Assembly (NCBI GenBank): GCA_007449985.2
Contig: VIIQ02000292.1
Location: 1-64,000, forward strand
Origin: Desmodesmus armatus
Taxonomy: Eukaryota > Chlorophyta > Chlorophyceae > Sphaeropleales > Scenedesmaceae
DNA: 64,000 bases
Direction of reading: 5' to 3'
The notes beneath the pieces are model-generated. The model made no database searches. It was not told the DNA's origin and saw nothing but the letters and a program-made list of their open reading frames with translations. How positions within the stretch are numbered: position 1 is the first letter of the stretch; the number at the start of each line of letters is the position of its first letter. This document shows, piece by piece, positions 12,901 to 24,400 of the stretch. The position numbers and the translations under genes were made by a program.

Positions 12901-13944
12901 GCCTGGGTATGCTTGCCTTCATCGGCTTCTGCAGCCAGGCAGCAGTGCGCGGCCTGGGCCCCATTGACTGCCTCAAGCAGCACATCGCAGACCCATGGAA
13001 CAACAACAGTGAGTGGCTGTTTGAGGGGTGGGGGTGTTGGCGCTGCTTGCAAGGGAGGGTGAAGTTGGTAAGCATGGAGGGTCTTGCATAATGTGAGTGT
13101 GGCTGCATACTGCAGACTCGTGGGACAGCAACAGAGAGTGTGGCGGGGCTGGCAGGGCAGGGCAGGGTGCTGGGCATCAGCTGGTGAGGAGCTGCTGCAG
13201 CTGTTGTATGTTGTAGGCCAGTATGGTTGGCAGAGGCCAGTATGGTTGGCAGAGCTGGAACATCCATATTTCAACCACAGTCCTCTGCAGCACCCAACCT
13301 CACCACAGCTTAGTCGTGCAGCACTCAATGAAAACTTGCTCACACATTGGTTGCTGTCCCGTTTCTTCTTTCTCGTGCTTGTGCAGTCTTCACCAGCTCT
13401 GTGGGCAAGGAGACCACCATTGCTGTTGCCCTGCTGTGCGTGTGGCCCATCATCATTGAGGTGAGGGGGCGGGGCAGACGGGATGTGCTACATGTTGAGC
13501 GTGTACGCGACTTTGTTTGGTGGTGGGGCAATGAGGGTAGGGGTTTGGCACACCACAGCTGGTGTGTGATGAGGCCATGTGATGAGCCACGGCTAGCCTT
13601 CAAACCAACCTCAGGACACTGTGGTTCAGCAACCAGCTTCTTGATAACCATGTCTTTGAACCTGTTCCTGCAGGGAGGCTTTCCTCCAAGCTGCTGGCCA
13701 TATGCTGATATGCAGATTGTACATGTGTGTATCTGCTATGCATATCGTATATGTGTATATCTGCTTGACGCCGTCAGTGTGTTTGTCGCATGTAGCATCA
13801 CTTCCTTCCTGCAACATTTTGTCCATGCTGCTGTGTTGGTGCTGTTGTGTGTTCCTGCAGGCCACCAAGAGCCTCAACAAGAACGGCGACGGCGGCGAGA
13901 GCGTGCCACTGTTCCCCTGGAACGCCCCTGACTGGAGCAAGTAA
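9992..13944 (+). CDS. LHCA: LHCI-type chlorophyll a/b-binding protein
   Basis: Light-harvesting antenna protein of the thylakoid membrane that binds chlorophyll a/b and carotenoids, most like photosystem I (Lhca) proteins. Seven exons: 9992-10086, 10329-10384, 10676-10833, 12199-12297, 12819-13008, 13387-13460, 13861-13944. They total 756 nt (251 aa), and every phase matches. The first ~30 residues are a basic, Ser/Ala-rich transit peptide. They are followed by the antenna N-terminus [13 protein letters not shown] and [12 protein letters not shown]. Helix 1 has the LHC motif [17 protein letters not shown]. Helix 2 is near [17 protein letters not shown]. Helix 3 has [17 protein letters not shown], with the Glu and Asn/Arg chlorophyll and salt-bridge residues. 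The protein ends [11 protein letters not shown]. Intron 4 holds a partial duplicate of exon 5 (see 12709). I cannot assign the exact Lhca number. Confidence 0.95.
12709..12750 (+). repeat. Partial duplicate of LHCA exon 5 in intron 4
   Basis: This copies the acceptor and first ~45 nt of the real exon at 12819 (ACCGGTGTGCTGGGC onward), offset by 110 bases. The copy keeps a CAG acceptor and a pyrimidine tract, but lacks one G after GTGCTGG and one T in the following CCCTTT. It would therefore put the downstream reading frame out of register, and it loses similarity after GGGCATGCGC. The preceding intron sequence is also loosely repeated, so the unit is about 110 bp. Confidence 0.9.
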
Positions 13945-14092
13945 GCAGCAGCAGTCCAGCAGCAGTTCTGTCGTGTGTCCTGGCCATTAGCACACATAGC
14001 GCTGTGTGCAGTGGCACGTGTGTGCTGTATTGGTATGCCCTTGTTTTGTAGGGTCTGTTTTTTGTGTGTTTGAGGCTGGTTGAGAGCAACAG

Positions 14093-14097
14093 TGTAA
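14093..14097 (+). terminator. Likely polyadenylation signal of LHCA (TGTAA)
   Basis: TGTAA, the usual green-algal nuclear polyadenylation motif, about 150 bases after the LHCA stop. Confidence 0.6.
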
Positions 14098-14202
14098 CAT
14101 AATCTCTCTGTTGTCCTTGCTTGGCCCTCTGACAGCATGTCCCGACACGTCATCATGTCTTGTATAAGGGCAAACTCTGACTGCGTGAATTCAGTGGTAC
14201 TA

Positions 14203-14317
14203 TACACGGTCCCCTGCACCCAATTGAGCAGAGGACCGTGTATTGCAACGACCTCGTGAGAGGAAGTTGCTTAGGAGGCGTATAGGCTCCCCCCTTCCCC
14301 CCGCAGGGGGGAGGGGC
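14203..14317. repeat. Two hairpin-forming inverted repeats behind LHCA
   Basis: TACACGGTCC at 14203-14212 pairs perfectly with GGACCGTGTA at 14233-14242. About 50 bases on, a C-rich run (14288-14300) faces a G-rich run (14304-14316), forming a second, very GC-rich stem. Both lie downstream of the TGTAA motif. A role in 3' end formation is possible but unproven. Confidence 0.7.
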
Positions 14318-17300
14318 AGGTCATTAGGAGGTAGGAAACGGCCGTTGGCAGGCCAGCTGTGGTTCATGCTAACGTTGTTATGTTGAAAAACATTAGAATG
14401 CTTTGCTATTGCGGCTCCGTAGCTTGCAGCGCTAGATTGAAGTTGAACCCAGCAGCTCCGAGGGGCAAACGAAATTCTGGTGATGATTCAGCGATAAAGT
14501 TTGTTCTTCATCCTGTTTCAGCTCTCCTTGAATCCTGAACGTGGCTAGTTGCTTGTCAATAGATACACCGATATATCTCTGCAGCCACTGTGCGTTCCGT
14601 CATGGGGGCGCCTCAATATGGTGTGTAGCTATGGGCGGAAGGCATTGGTACCATTTGCGTGTTTGTTCGTGTACATGGGGGCAGCGACAGTTGCTGGTCC
14701 CCGAACAGGTGACTAATCTGCAGGTGCCAGCAGCTGCAAACGCGCACTCCCAAGCATTGGATCAACAGTTCCATATCACTGTCGTATGCGTGTCTCATGC
14801 ATGGTACCCATGCTACTCCGCATGTCACCGCGATCATTGGATCAGGAGAGGTCATCTGCTCCTAAGGAAGCCAGACGACCCGACAGCTGCAACTTAGACA
14901 CCTGGCATCAGTGCCGCATCGATGCAACATGTCCAGCGTAGGCAGCATGCGGCAGCCTGCCTACAGACAACTGTTGCCCATGCAGCAGCATGCTTGGTGT
15001 GAGTGCAAACTGCTGCAGTTATGCAGCAACGCGGCATGCCTGTGCAAAATTGCTACAACAGTGCCGAAGTCAACTTCAACATACTGTGCTTGTCATGATA
15101 TGGCGCAAGGAGTTTTACACAGCCACGGTACAGGTGTGCCACATACCCATAAAAAGCCGAGGTCGTTGCAGTACTGACGCCAGCCGGGCGTTAGACGTTC
15201 TATAGTATGTTGTGAGTGATCTGGGTCGCCTTGCATGAGTTGAGAACGAGGTGCAGTCTGCAAGGCGAAGTTACAGCTCACAGCTGCGCGGAAAGCAATG
15301 ATATGGACATTTGGAACAAGTGCTAGGTCACGAAGCTGGTAACAGGTACGGTTGGCACTTTGCACCAAGACGCATGAATGTGAGAACAGAACATTCGGCA
15401 GCACGCCATGACCCAGCACGAAGACCCCCTTCCCCACACAGACAAGGGGTTTGGCCTCGCTGAAGACTTGCTGTACCTTCACCACTAGCTCTGACTCAAA
15501 AAGCTGACTGAAAAAAGCTGACTGACTTGACATTGTCACGTCAAGCACAACTGCAACTCATCCGTCTCGCAGATGCTGCCAGACAACCGTCCAAGGCGCA
15601 TGCCTGGGATAACCCAAGTGAAGGCTTTGTGCAATCATCAACATAACACCTCTTCCACAAACAAACTCAGCGGCTGCATCAAGATTGTAGAGCAGCACAG
15701 CCTTCAAGTGACCCCAACAGCCCTACGTATGTGGGCCTTGCAGGGACCAGCATCCCCTCTTGGTACTGAAAAGCATTGATACTTGACAACCTCCCATGTA
15801 GTATCAACGCAAGAAAGTCTACCACCTGATGAAGCAATCAGCCACACCCTTGCAACCCTGCAAAGTGAGCTGCCACTTCTTCGGTGAGAGCAGTCAACGT
15901 ACAGAGAAGGCAGTTGAACAAGACACACCGTGTAAGCCCCCTGCGTGCCTCCATGCCATGTGTGACACCACACACCCACGTAGTCATACTGGTAGCAAAC
16001 ATAAAACATCTAGGCAGTAGTACTAGTAGTGGCAGGCTTCTTGAGAATAATACTACCCTTGAAATAGTTCTGTTGGCCACACAAAGCATCCCAGTCCTCG
16101 GACGCACACACAATACACTCCACTTTCCACAAGCCCTGCTGCTTCACGGGAGGCATGACGGCCTCCCAAAGGTGTAACAAGTGGCACACATTGATTGAAC
16201 TGCTGGGGGCCTGCCTTGCACAGGAGTGCAAAGGTAGCCAACTCAAAATCGACACTGCCTGCTGCAACCTGCTATTGTGATTCATGCTGAATTCAATAAG
16301 CACACACCGCACGCACACCACCCGGTATGACGCAGCTGTAGCTGCTGGCTGCCACCAAGGCGTGTGCCGCCCCCATGTGCAACACCCAAATGCACACACT
16401 CAGCAAAACGGGCGGATTCCTGTCAATCCACTCCATCAATTTGCGCACACAATATGAGAGTGATGGGTCCCCCACAAACACAGACAAGGAATGCACACAG
16501 CAGGAAATGGAGGTCCACTGACAACACATGCCCTACCAACACACAAGACAAGCAGACAACAACACGACTACTTGACCTGCCAACATAGAAGCATACACAA
16601 AGCAGCTGCTCGCAACACTGTCATACATGCAGTGTTGGTACACTCAGCCCCACACGTGTGGCACACTCGGGTTGCTGTCAAAGAGGCAGCTGCCCAGCCA
16701 TGCATTGCAGGGTTGCATAAACCCTGAAGACAGAGTTGCCGCAAGGACAGGCCTGCATAAACCCCAAGGACAGGGTCAAACCAACCCCATGTACAGGGCT
16801 GCGTACACCCTGTGGACAGGGTTGCATAAACCCTGGGGAGGGGAGGGAGGCAGCGTGCTCTCCCGGCACCCACAAGCACTCACACAACAAACGTCCCCGC
16901 CCGTAACGTGGTGATGGCAAAAGATGCGCTTTGCCCCTCAGGTGACATGGCACCTACATGCAGTGGTGGTAGGACACTCAGCACCACACGTGTGGCACAC
17001 TCGGGTTGCTGTCAAGAAGGCAGCTGCCCAGCCATGCATTGCAGGGTTGCATAAACCCTGAAGACAGTGTTGAACCCACCGCGAGGACAGGCCTCTGCAC
17101 AAGCCCTGTGGACAGGTTTGCATAAACCCCGTGTACAGGGTTGCGTTAACCCTGTGGACAGAGTTGCATAAACCCTGGTAAGGGAGACAGCGTGCTCTCC
17201 AAGCACCCAGAAGCACTCACACAAAAAACGTCCGGCCTGTGACATGGCGATGCCATGGCGCAAAGCCGCTTTGCGCCCAAGGGAAATGGCACCTACATGC

Positions 17301-18452
17301 AATGGTGGTGGTACACTTAGCACCACACATGTGGCACACTCGGGTTGCTGACAAGACGGCAGCTGCCCAGCCATGCATTGCGAGCTTGCATAAACCCCGA
17401 GGACAGGGTCCAATCAACCCCGTGTACAGGTTTGCGTCAACCTGTGGACAGGGTTGCATAAACCCTGGGTTGCGAGGCAGTATCCTCTCCAAGCACCCAG
17501 AAGCACTCACACACAAAAAACAAACCGGCCTGTGACATGGTGCTGGCACAAAGCCGCTTTGCCCCCGAGCTGGAATGGCACCTGGCACCACAACAATACA
17601 GAAACACTCCTGCAGCACTAAGGTGGTGCCAAGCAGCAAAGTCCAAGCCGGACTGGTTTGCTTTGCAGTGGCAACCCCTCCAAGCCTGCACCAGCAATAC
17701 CCAGCAGGAGGCAGGGGCAAGAAGACACTCTGCAACATACACGACACCAGTTCGAACATCCACGTGCTGTGCACTTCCTACACAGCACATGTGTGCCCTG
17801 CAGCACCCTGCGTCTAGTTTGCTTCCACCCCCCTCCCCCACACACACCTCACAGTGTGACACAGTGGCACAACAGCACATACTTATTGGTGCCACGCCAG
17901 GCAAGTGACATACCCAGTTGTCCTGAATGAGGACACTGCTCATCTGCTGCTGCCGTTGACAGGGGCCAGGTACACACCACCAGGCTAATCCAAAGTCAAC
18001 AGGACCCTACGGCTCCACCCTCGTAACCCACTGAAAGTTGGGAGGGTGTCAGGAGCTGTGCAAGTGCAGCGCTGCTGCAACCTGAGCAATCCACTTCCTG
18101 TAGTGCAGCTCAACTGGGGGCATGCGGCACGCATCAAAAGCGCGAGAACATTTCACCGAAGCCGCCCGCTGTTGGTCCATTGCAGGCTGTCGGCAACACA
18201 AGAAGCCACCAGCACCACCAGGTTTGCTTGTATCATTGTCGCCCCCAATGTGGGGGAGGCAGCCAGGGCCAATGAACACCTGCCCGCTTGCAATCTGAGT
18301 GCAGCAGGCTAGGTATCAATGCCTGTGCTGCAGTTGGCTTCTGGGTGAGTGCTGTAGCCTCCATTGTCTGCGCCTGCTGCCTTCATTGCCGCCTGCCCTA
18401 CTGCCCCACTAGCGGCAACTGCTCTAGTAGCGGCAACTGCTAATCAGCCGAC
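14318..18452. other. Gene-poor stretch with tandem repeat
   Basis: No gene can be supported. On the minus strand between about 15093 and 16399 there are pieces of coding-like sequence in different frames (for example SELVVKVQQVFSEAKPLV and WDALCGQQNYFKGSIILKKP) that may be a decayed gene or mobile element. The rest is the ~335-bp tandem repeat at 16626-17590 and unremarkable sequence. Confidence 0.4.
16626..17590. repeat. Three-copy ~335-bp tandem repeat with internal subrepeats
   Basis: Units start at 16626, 16957 and 17296 (spacings 331 and 339) and each opens CATGCA(G/A)TG(T/G)TGGT. Each contains a CCACACGTGTGG-like palindrome and the block GCAGCTGCCCAGCCATGCAT. A variable set of ~25-bp subrepeats follows, of the type GCATAAACCCTG plus GGACAGG. 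The third copy ends near 17590. The open frames seen on the minus strand within it follow from the repeat and carry no family signal. Confidence 0.9.
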
Positions 18453-18943
18453 TCATGTGTGACCTGTGACTGCTTGAGTGGTGAGGCTGACCAGGTCATG
18501 TAGGTAGGTCATGCCAGAGATTGACCTCAGTGTAAACATCACACCCTTGAACGTGATGTAGATGGCAGCTGCATGGGGTGGGGTACACAAAGTGGGCAGG
18601 CGCAAGACATCAGGCGTCACAACCCTACTGCATGTGTATTGGTGCGCAAGAGGCATAAAAGGCGATGTGGCAACAGTGCAGTGAAGCATGGCAGTTGCAG
18701 CATGGCGGTGCAGTAGTGCAGTAGAAGGAAAGGAGAGGGTGGGGGCTGAGGTCGTTCTGGGCTGCTCACCAAAAGGGAGGCCTAAGACAACCACGATGAG
18801 AACCAGCAGGAACAGACTGGCGATAATAGTCTCCAGCACGTCCAAGATGGTCTGCCGAAGCCTGGGCGCCAGCAAAAGGACAAGGCTGGAACCTATCAAC
18901 ACAGCTGGCAGCGTGGGCTGGGACTGCCACACACGGAGTTGTT
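18453..18943 (-). CDS. Membrane protein, 3' exons of a partly resolved gene
   Basis: Two exons join in phase: 18943-18770 and 18568-18453 (stop). The upstream exon follows a pyrimidine-rich acceptor and ends at a GTGAGC donor. It encodes two hydrophobic segments, PAVLIGSSLVLLLAP and ASLFLLVLIVVVLGL, separated by an amphipathic linker. The final exon adds AAIYITFKGVMFTLRSISG and a polar tail ending TGHT. The 5' exons were not resolved. A candidate lies at about 19451-19280, with sequence such as QAFLMMPMISSYVSRLVYHD, but its splice phase does not fit cleanly. If the gene starts near 19450, it is divergent from the carotenoid hydroxylase. I do not recognise the family. Confidence 0.5.
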
Positions 18944-19594
18944 CTGTCAGAGGAAGGTAAAGGTACATCGTGCCTTGGGTGGGATCAACACACTATTAGA
19001 AAAAGAGACGCCTCAAACAGGATTGCCAGCACCGGTGCAGGATGGACCAACACTCAGCAAGCAGTCAAGACAGTGACTGATCTGCAAGCAAACCCAAACA
19101 AGAGAGCAGGCGGTGTGGAGGTTCAACACTGAATGGAAATCAACTAGTGGAACACTACCGATGCAAGCCACGGAATACAGCACTCTCTGCCTAGTATCTC
19201 ATTCATTACTCCAACAATAAAAAAGCAGCTCGTGATAGGCGCCCCTGAGGGGCTACAGGCACCAAAAACTAGTTGTTCACGGTCCAGATCTTCCTTTTGC
19301 GCGTGACTGGCCCACTGCCGACTTGTGAGCACCCCAACCGTTTCACGTCATGGTACACCAGCCTGGACACGTAGCTTGATATCATCGGCATCATCAAAAA
19401 CGCTTGTTCTCGAAACTCTGCTATCAAAAGTTGTGTCTGGCTTGCCTGCAAGCGTGTCTAACACAAGTCACAGGTCGCTGACACAAACTGCGTTGACTGC
19501 CCTGCGAGGAGCAGCCTGGACGTAGGGCAGAGCACAGTCCTTGCTGCCTATCCACGCCTCCCCTAGCTTCTCTTCCACAAGATCCCAGCCAGCA

Positions 19595-21456
19595 ATGGCT
19601 CTGCCCCAGGCAATGCACAAGACAGTGAAGATCGGGGCGCAGCGGCCAAGCAGTCAATTATGCTTAACAAGCCGTTCAAAATCTTGTGCACGAAGCGTGC
19701 GCTCTCGCGCTGCAGCAGCAGACGACAACCCGCTGGCCACCACAACACTCTCACAGGTGCCCACCACAGGAAACAGCAGCAGCCAGGCTGCTGTTCTAGA
19801 ATTGCCATGTGACTGCACAGATGGCTTTGTATAGTTGAGCACAGTCATAATGCAGCATTGCAGACGTCAGTAACGCCTGTGCTGTGTTCCCGCCTGTGCA
19901 ATGCTTGCAGCCCACAGCAGTTCCCAATGCAGAGGAGTTGACAAGGAACCTGGAGCTGGCAAGGAAGTCTGCCTCTAAGAGGCTGAAGAGGCGCAGGTGT
20001 GCTGCAGTGCTGCTGCTTCAGCCTTGCACCATGGCCTCGAGTGCAGCAGCTGGTGCGCACTTGGAGACCAGGACAGCCTGTTCATTGCTGCGCACCTTCT
20101 GTTCACCCACACTGCGCAGCAATTGACAGTGCTGTGAAAAACTCCTGACAGCAGCATATTGTCTGCTCCTTTGGTGCGCAGGCAGCAGATCACTTACCAA
20201 GTTTCAGCAATCGCAGCCACCGCAGGGGTGTCATCTCTGGCCATTCTGGCAACCTACTACAAATTCAGCCTCATGACTGCACCAGACTCGCCCTTCCCCT
20301 GGTTGGATATGGCTGGCACGCTGGCGCTGGTGATAGGGGGTGCGGCTGGCATGGAGATGTGGGCGCGCTGGGCGCACAAGGTGCTGTGGCATGACTTCCA
20401 GCCGGGCTGGTCCCTGCACAAGAGCCATCACGAGCCCAGGATCGGCCCCTTTGAGGTGTGTTGACTAACCGGTCACATGACAAATGGTCAAACCTCATGC
20501 ATGGCTTGTGCTGGCAGTCAGTGTTGTCACGAGTTACAGGCATGCACACAGCTCATCTTACACACCCTGCACGCATTAGCAGAGGCAGTAGCAGCAACAG
20601 CAGCTGTTGCTGTTGCGGACCCTGTGTTGTGTTGTGCATTCTCCCTGTGTTGCTGACGTTCCCCTGCATTGTGCTGTACATTCCCCTGTGTGTGTGTTGT
20701 ATATGTACACGCAGGCCAACGACGTGTACGCCATCATGAATGCAGTGCCTGCCATTTGGCTCTGCCTTTACGGCTTCCTCACCCCCACCATGACTGGCAG
20801 CTTGTGCTTTGGTGCTGGTCTGGGCATCACGCTGTTTGGCATCGCCTACATGTTTGTGCACGACGGCCTGGTGCACAAGTGAGCAACAGCAGCGGCGCAA
20901 TGGGGCTTCAAGGCAGTGGTGTGGCTGGGCAGCAGGGCAGTTAGGACGGTGCAGAGGCGGCAGCAAGGGGCAGCACAGGCGCAGCAGGCAGCTGTGCTGC
21001 GGACTGGTACAGTCACCTCGATTTGATGCTGCACTTTGCGGCCAGTGTCCACCAGCGGTGATGTTCAATTACGTGTAGCAACCACAGAATCAGCAGCGTG
21101 TAGCAACCACGGAACCAGCAGCGTGTAGCACCCACACAATCAGCAGCGCGTAGCAACCACAGAATGAACTTGTCACCCTGGTCATCCCCGCTGCTCTGTT
21201 TCCAACCCCTGCTTCTTGCTGTGCTGGTGCTTCTGTGTCTGTGTGCAGGCGCTTCCCCACCGGCCCCATTGCAGAGCTGCCCTACATGAAGCGCGTGACT
21301 GTGGCGCACAGGCTGCACCACAGTGAGAAGTATGGTGGGGTGCCGTGGGGTCTGTTCCTGGGCCCGCAGGAGCTTGAGGCTATTGGTGCTGGGCCTGAGC
21401 TGGACAGGCTTGTCGAGGAGATGGAGAGCAAGTCTCTGGCACCCAGCAGGCGCTGA
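19595..21456 (+). CDS. CHYB: Beta-carotene 3-hydroxylase (non-heme di-iron)
   Basis: Plastid carotenoid hydroxylase that adds 3-hydroxyls to the beta-rings of beta-carotene, giving zeaxanthin through beta-cryptoxanthin; in astaxanthin-making algae it also acts with the ketolase. Exons: 19595-19756, 19911-19996, 20182-20455, 20715-20878, 21249-21456; 297 aa; all phases match. An in-frame Met 18 codons upstream (19541) is an alternative start. Residues 1-55 are Ser/Arg/Ala-rich, like a chloroplast transit peptide. All the expected histidine ligands of the fatty-acid-hydroxylase fold are present: HKVLWH (148-153), HKSHH (162-166), HDGLVH (223-228) and HRLHH (249-253). Hydrophobic helices flank them. 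The C-terminal block GGVPWGLFLGPQELE is typical of algal enzymes. Length is normal for algal CHYB. Confidence 0.96.
21072..21166. repeat. Four-copy 25-bp tandem repeat in CHYB intron 4
   Basis: Four near-identical copies of CGTGTAGCAACCACAGAATC plus CAGCAG, starting at 21072, 21097, 21122 and 21147. Confidence 0.9.
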
Positions 21457-24400
21457 ACACTCACAAACAGCGCAGCACTCCAGCGCAGCACAAAAGCGCA
21501 GTTGAGCAGCACATCTGGCTATATGTGTGTCAGGGCACTGAGGCGCAGCGTCTGCAGGACAAAGCAGGGTGGCCGCTGGCGGCAGTGTTCATGTAGCGGG
21601 CGGCACAGATGCAGGCAGGGGGCAGCAGCAGCTGGTGGTTTGTGTCACAGCACCATACTCCTGGGGTGCAGGAAAATGGTCAGTTGAGCAGGGGGCATAA
21701 AGTCAGCAACCATATCGGTGTTGGTGCAGCAAGGCTGCAGGGCAGCAGGTGCGGGGGCGCACAGAGCGGTGCGGTGTAGGGCCGAATGTGGGCGCCTATT
21801 TTGTTGAGAGTGTGTTGGAGAGAGCATGAGATTGCTGGTACATTACCAAGGACGCAGTGTGGATGCATCATTTCACCAGTTTGCAGAGCAGTTGCACACA
21901 TGTAGCTGGCGTCTGTGCATGGACACAAGAAGGGAGAGTTGGTTGCTAGCCGCGGGCGGTGCTTTGCTGCGGAGTTGACGCTTTGTGCAGCGAATGGCGG
22001 GTGCACCTGCATGGCAAGGATGTCGCGGCTTCACTTCCTCGCTTTGCTGCAGCAGGCCTGTTAGTGCTCTGGCTGTGCTTGCTGGTTGCTTGCTTGGTTG
22101 GCCACCCAGTCCCTGCGGACAGCAGCATGCTGCAGGACATGCAGTAGCATGTGCACGCCTGGCTTCCTTATCTGTTTGTGAGGAGTGCGCATTAGCAGTG
22201 GGGGTGTGATTGAGTGTTGCGTGGACACGCGCATGACGTGTGCGACCATTTGGGGTGTTGTCGACTGTCTCGTGGTCATGCGTGCAACTGCTTGACCGTT
22301 GGTGGCTGTGGAGTCGTGCTGGCCTGTGCGCAGTCAGCACAGCACAGCACCTCAAGCCCAGCTGTCCTGCAGCAACAGCAATGTGGGCAGGCGCAATTGC
22401 GCAGGCTGAATGAAGCCTGCTTTTGTGTCCCTTGTGTGTGTGGTCATGGTGAGGGACAGTCCCTTTGCTGTGCTTAGCAGCACGCACAGCAAGGCAGCAG
22501 CTCGCACATGGGCTGTCGGTGGGTGGCGAGTATCTGACACAGTGTCGGTAGCTGGAGGCCATAGGGAGGAGGTGTGACAGCAGCTACAGAGGGGGAAGAT
22601 GTTGCAAGTACAGCAGCGATTCTGCATGCACCTCTGTCACTGTGTGTTGTGTTTCCGTTTCCATGCTGTGTTTCAGGTGTGGTGGGTGTGGAATGTGTGG
22701 TTTTGTCCTGTTCTGGGTGTGTGCTGCTTGGCTTGTGCATGACACAGCCTGTGCATGCTATCTTGAATAGTTTGTGGGATGCAGCAGGCTCTGTCCTGCA
22801 CCTACTGGGGTCATCTCCCTGCGCCTACTGCGCTGTGCATCTGTCAGGCGCTCGCATGGAGATGTGCTTGTGCCTGTGTGTTCTTGCCATGCTAAATGTC
22901 TTGTCCTGCACCTCCCGGGTGTCAAATCAAGCACATGCATCGGTCAGGTGCTGGGTGTGGAAGTGTGCTGATGGCTGCGCATGTTTCTGGAAGAGTATCG
23001 GCTGCCAGCAGCAGCTGTCGCCCTGTGCATGCCTTACTGTCGCCATTTGTGCGCCATGCAGTTGGCCCTGTCCTGCACCTTCTGGGACTCATATCCAGCA
23101 CATGCAGCGGTCAGGTGCTTGCATGGAGGTGTGCTGGGACTGTGTGTGCTGGGGGTGGTTGGCGGCCAGCAGCAGCTGCCACCTCAGGTCAGAAGGATCG
23201 GTGGTCCTTCCTGCACATTGCTCGTGTATCTGTCAAGCTACCCAAAGTTTGACTATGTGCTGGCAAGTAGCACTGCCACTGCATGGTGTGCTGACCAGCG
23301 GCGCTGTCTATGTACAGGGTGTTAGCAAACAGCTTGTGATCAGCTTGTGCAGCACTTCTCAGCGATGTGAAGCTGCAGGTGTTGTCCCAGGCCTTGTCGG
23401 TGTTGTCAAAGGCCCCAGTAAGCTTGGTTGCTGCGTGTTGGCGACCTGTGCTTTGCATGGTGCCGCGATCCGGTTTTTTTGTAGGGCACATTGCCCTCTT
23501 CCTTGCTCCTCCCAGCTTATTTGCTAGCAGGCAAGCGGTCTCGGGTTCTTTTGGGACTGCTGCAACTGCTGCAGCCTGCCCATGTTGTTGGGTTTTTGCC
23601 GCAGTTTGAGGTGTCCACTGTGCCTGTGCAGCTGTTGAGTCCCTGGGCACTAGCTGCAGGCTGCTAGTGCACCAAAAAAAAGAGCTCCAAGCAAACTGCA
23701 GTTTGGGGCGCTGGCGCTTGTGCGCCTGTTGCGGCTGTGCAGCCTTGTCTGAAGATTTGCACTCGTCAGAAATGCGCCACGGCATTTCAAAAGGGGTATT
23801 TGCACTGCTTTTCTGTGCATTTGCAGGGGTTTATTCTTAGCGGTTAGGGGGTGAGGGCCTGGGTATGGTGTGTAGGCGAATCATGCGCGATGCCTCAAGG
23901 TGCGTTAGCATGTGATGCGCAATGTCTCATTGCGCAACAATGACGTTGCTATGCGGTACAATCCAGTTCAGCAGCAGTGGGTTTTGGCCCTCCACCCAAG
24001 CACGCAGCCAGCCAACTCCTGCACAGTGTGCAGCAGCGCAGCGGCCCTGCAAAGCACTTGCAGGACCTACGGTTTGGGTGACCTGGACCCGCATGCGCAC
24101 TGTCGAACCGCGCCAAGCCTGAATGCTGGCACGCCGGGTTCGTGGGTTGCGGGATGGATGGGCCACCCTGGGCCCACTCATCAGTCTATGCTGCATGCTT
24201 TATGGGGGCACGGAGCAGAGTGCTTGGTGCTGTGATGTGCACCATACACCCTGTTGGTCTCAATGCTGGGCGCTGCTCTTGTGATACAGCTTGTGCGAGT
24301 TGTGTGCTGGCGTCAGCTGATGTAGGCCTGCAGCCCTGCATGTTGCCTGTACATGGCTCCTTTGACTGGTCTTGTGCAGATGTGCCGTGGCACAGCTTGT

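Noticed and set aside
21873..22562. Minus-strand open frame of 229 codons
   Set aside because: His/Ala/Ser-rich shadow with no motif, and no splice-linked neighbours.
22574..23527. Open frame of 317 codons on the plus strand
   Set aside because: Cys/Ser/Leu-rich translation with no motif, overlapped by long frames on the other strand and built partly from the degenerate repeat; a by-product of low stop density.
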